Shown: in pieces, positions 6,401 to 6,966 of the stretch | Layout of the letters: every line of letters starts with the position of its first letter | How positions within the stretch are numbered: the first letter of the stretch is position 1 | DNA from: Gammaproteobacteria bacterium | Lineage (GTDB): Bacteria > Pseudomonadota > Gammaproteobacteria > Steroidobacterales > JABDKV01 | Length of the DNA: 6,966 bases | Direction: 5' to 3' | Assembly (NCBI GenBank): GCA_029862285.1 | Contig: JAOTXR010000109.1 | Span: 1-6,966 of the forward strand | Made by a program: the position numbers and the translations under genes | Notes under the pieces: generated by a model | Told to the model about the DNA's origin: nothing | Database searches by the model: none | What the model saw: only the letters and a program-made list of their open reading frames with translations

Positions 6401-6966
6401 TCCGGGATACAAATGCGATCTAACTCACCACGGGCAACACAACCGGTAATCGCCGTGCATTCGACCAGGTCATCCAGCGACAGCGGGAATAACCGGCCCT
6501 TTGGCGTTGCGCCTACTGCATGACCGGAGCGTCCCACTCTCTGTACAAACGCAGATATCGAGCGCGGCGAACCCAGTTGGCACACCAGGTCGACATCGCC
6601 AATGTCGATGCCCAGCTCCAGCGATGCAGTTGCCACCAGTGCTTTGAGTTGTCCGTTCTTGAGTTTTTGCTCGGCGCGCAACCGGTGCTTGCGCGACAGG
6701 CTGCCATGGTGCGCGGTAACGAATTCCTCGCCGATGCGTTCGGCAATGTGACGCGCGGCGCGCTCGGCTAAGCGTCGCGTGTTAACAAAAATAAGCGTCG
6801 TGCGATGACTCTCGATCAGCTCGGTGAGTCGGTTATAAGTCTCTTCCCACTCTTCATTGGACATGATTGTCGCCAATGGCGAGCGTGGAATTTCCAATGC
6901 AATATCCGGCTGGCGCGCTTCAGTAGACAGGTCGCCGGCAAATACCTGGGTGGTATCGACGATTTC
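3469..6966 (-). CDS. lhr: Lhr-type superfamily 2 ATP-dependent helicase (C-terminal 1165 residues; 5' end outside window)
   Basis: Lhr proteins are ATP-dependent 3'-5' DNA translocases/helicases linked to DNA repair. The frame is open to the right edge; TTG at 6895-6897 is an internal codon, not a start. The first RecA domain with the Walker A and DEAH motifs is outside. Numbered from the right edge, visible motifs are TLIFVNTRR (57-65, motif IV), ATASLELGIDIG (112-123, motif V) and QRVGRSGH (142-149, motif VI with its arginines). A winged-helix and beta-barrel region follows, then the DEAD/DEAH-associated domain (about 400-590). The long C-terminal region includes EKLEWCDRRLLARIHRY (838-854) and ends with the typical RGGRFVTGYSGEQFA (1125-1139). 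E. coli Lhr has a similar extended C-terminus, reported to carry uracil-DNA glycosylase activity; whether that applies here is inference. Odd features are an in-frame palindromic repeat at residues 696-709 and a Pro/Thr/Ala-rich linker at about 758-782. With the missing part, full length should be about 1400-1450 aa. There is no frameshift. Confidence 0.95.
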   Translation of the reverse strand, partial: EIVDTTQVFAGDLSTEARQPDIALEIPRSPLATIMSNEEWEETYNRLTELIESHRTTLIFVNTRRLAERAARHIAERIGEEFVTAHHGSLSRKHRLRAEQKLKNGQLKALVATASLELGIDIGDVDLVCQLGSPRSISAFVQRVGRSGHAVGATPKGRLFPLSLDDLVECTAITGCVARGELDRICIPDKPKDVLAQQIVAEVAGNEWETEALWNALSRAWPYRTLQREEFDQVIQMLAQGFSTRRGRRGAHIHHDAVNGRVRPRRGARIVSLTNGGAIPDQFEYEVILQPEDTRIGNLGEDFAFESLPGDIFQLGNMSYQITKVETGKVYVTDAHGQPPNLPFWVGEAPGRSDELSVAVSDLRGHIDSCLDDGHEHAVQWLQEQYRLQPEAAVQLVDYLAAAKAALGLVPTQQRLVFERFFDDAGDMHFVIHAPFGSRANRAWGLALRKRFCRKFNFELQAAALEDSLVLSLGPTHSFPLEEVAAYLKSQTARDILIQALLDAPMFGARWRWNATIALAVRRNRNGKRIPPQWQRSDAEDLVALVFPDQLACLENIPGKREIPDHPLVNQTISDCLTETMDIDGLERVLQRLEDGEITVECRDLTGPSPLSQGIINARPYAFLDDAPAEERRTLAITSQRFSEPDEAAKLGRLDPDAIKEVCQQAWPEPRTADELHDALYVLGFISATEAGPGTDRSPQPSPRREGADMEFGWDHLFKQLKKESRAAVLQDSKSAPLWVSAERLNELLAILPEANCVPALQPPVGTAPNNTTPSAAPQPDIALVDIIRSRLEGLGPATAASLAVPLGLQTATIDQALLALENEGFAVRGHFTGNSGEKLEWCDRRLLARIHRYTIKKARKAIQPVSKRDYERFAKTWQGVGREPRQGLAALQAVLEQLEGFAAPVAAWEKEILPARIAGYRPDMLDQLCSAGRFVWLRLGARLGKPGKRTRPVRNTPITLIARSNVSHWRLFGAPPELEKIEFSEPAKQIHTMLAERGASFFSDLVLDLDLKQRDVRTAMAELVAWGLVTSDSFAGIRSLAMRRPRLADGRRHLSLEDAGRWSLLRQPSQDEETRREAVEHIGRKLLDRHGVLFRKALEGERFLPPWRELLRIYWRLEARGEIRGGRFVTGYSGEQFALKNAIALLRAKPESSMPENPRSDTVA
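4841..4876 (-). repeat. REP-like palindromic repeat inserted in frame in lhr
   Basis: On the minus strand CTCACCCCAACCCTCC is followed by CCCCGGAGGGAGGGAG. GGAGGG and CCCTCC (4861-4866 and 4851-4856 on the plus strand) form a 6-bp GC stem with a 4-base loop. The motif CTCACCCCAACCCTC...GGAGGGAG is, from memory, widespread as an intergenic repeat in proteobacteria. Here it is translated as SPQPSPRREGAD within Lhr, at the point where the DEAD-associated part ends (YVLGFISATE) and the next domain begins (WDHLFKQL). The reading frame is kept and no stop is introduced. Confidence 0.65.

Noticed and set aside
6895..6897. TTG as start of the helicase gene
   Set aside because: The frame stays open for 23 more codons to the window edge and the first helicase domain is missing, so the true start lies outside.

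Overview
The window looks like chromosomal DNA of a gammaproteobacterium. GC content is moderately high, roughly 57-60% in the parts I hand-counted outside the methyltransferase. The glutamate dehydrogenase matches the 447-residue E. coli-type NADP enzyme, and the helicase is a long Lhr with the extended C-terminal region. Genus or family cannot be fixed from this sequence alone.

Layout from left to right. Positions 1-237 (minus) hold the N-terminal 79 codons of a cysteine-desulfurase-like class V aminotransferase that runs off the left edge. A 19-bp perfect inverted repeat (335-381) separates it from an uncharacterised membrane protein of 275 aa (391-1218, minus, GTG start). A 120-bp divergent intergenic region follows, then gdhA (1339-2682, plus). 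Past gdhA lie a small palindrome of REP-like appearance (2686-2707), a short class I SAM methyltransferase gene (2765-3424, minus), and the 3' part of lhr (3469-6966, minus), which stays open to the right edge.

The most unusual part is the gdhA-lhr gap. The methyltransferase gene looks like a solitary integron gene cassette. Its stop codon lies inside a GCCTAAC box, followed by an imperfect hairpin that ends in GTTAGGC. A matching GTTAGGT box lies 26 bases ahead of its start codon. The implied cassette is 713 bp (2738-3450), its GC is lower (about 52% over 2881-3300), and it sits 18 bp from the lhr stop codon. No integrase or second attC site is visible. A second unusual feature is a palindromic, REP-like repeat (about 4841-4876) that lies in frame inside lhr and encodes a short Pro/Arg-rich linker peptide.

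The genes do not form one pathway. GdhA makes glutamate from ammonium, Lhr is a DNA repair helicase, and the methyltransferase is probably accessory cargo. No CRISPR array, tRNA, rRNA, transposase or complete novel multi-gene system was found.
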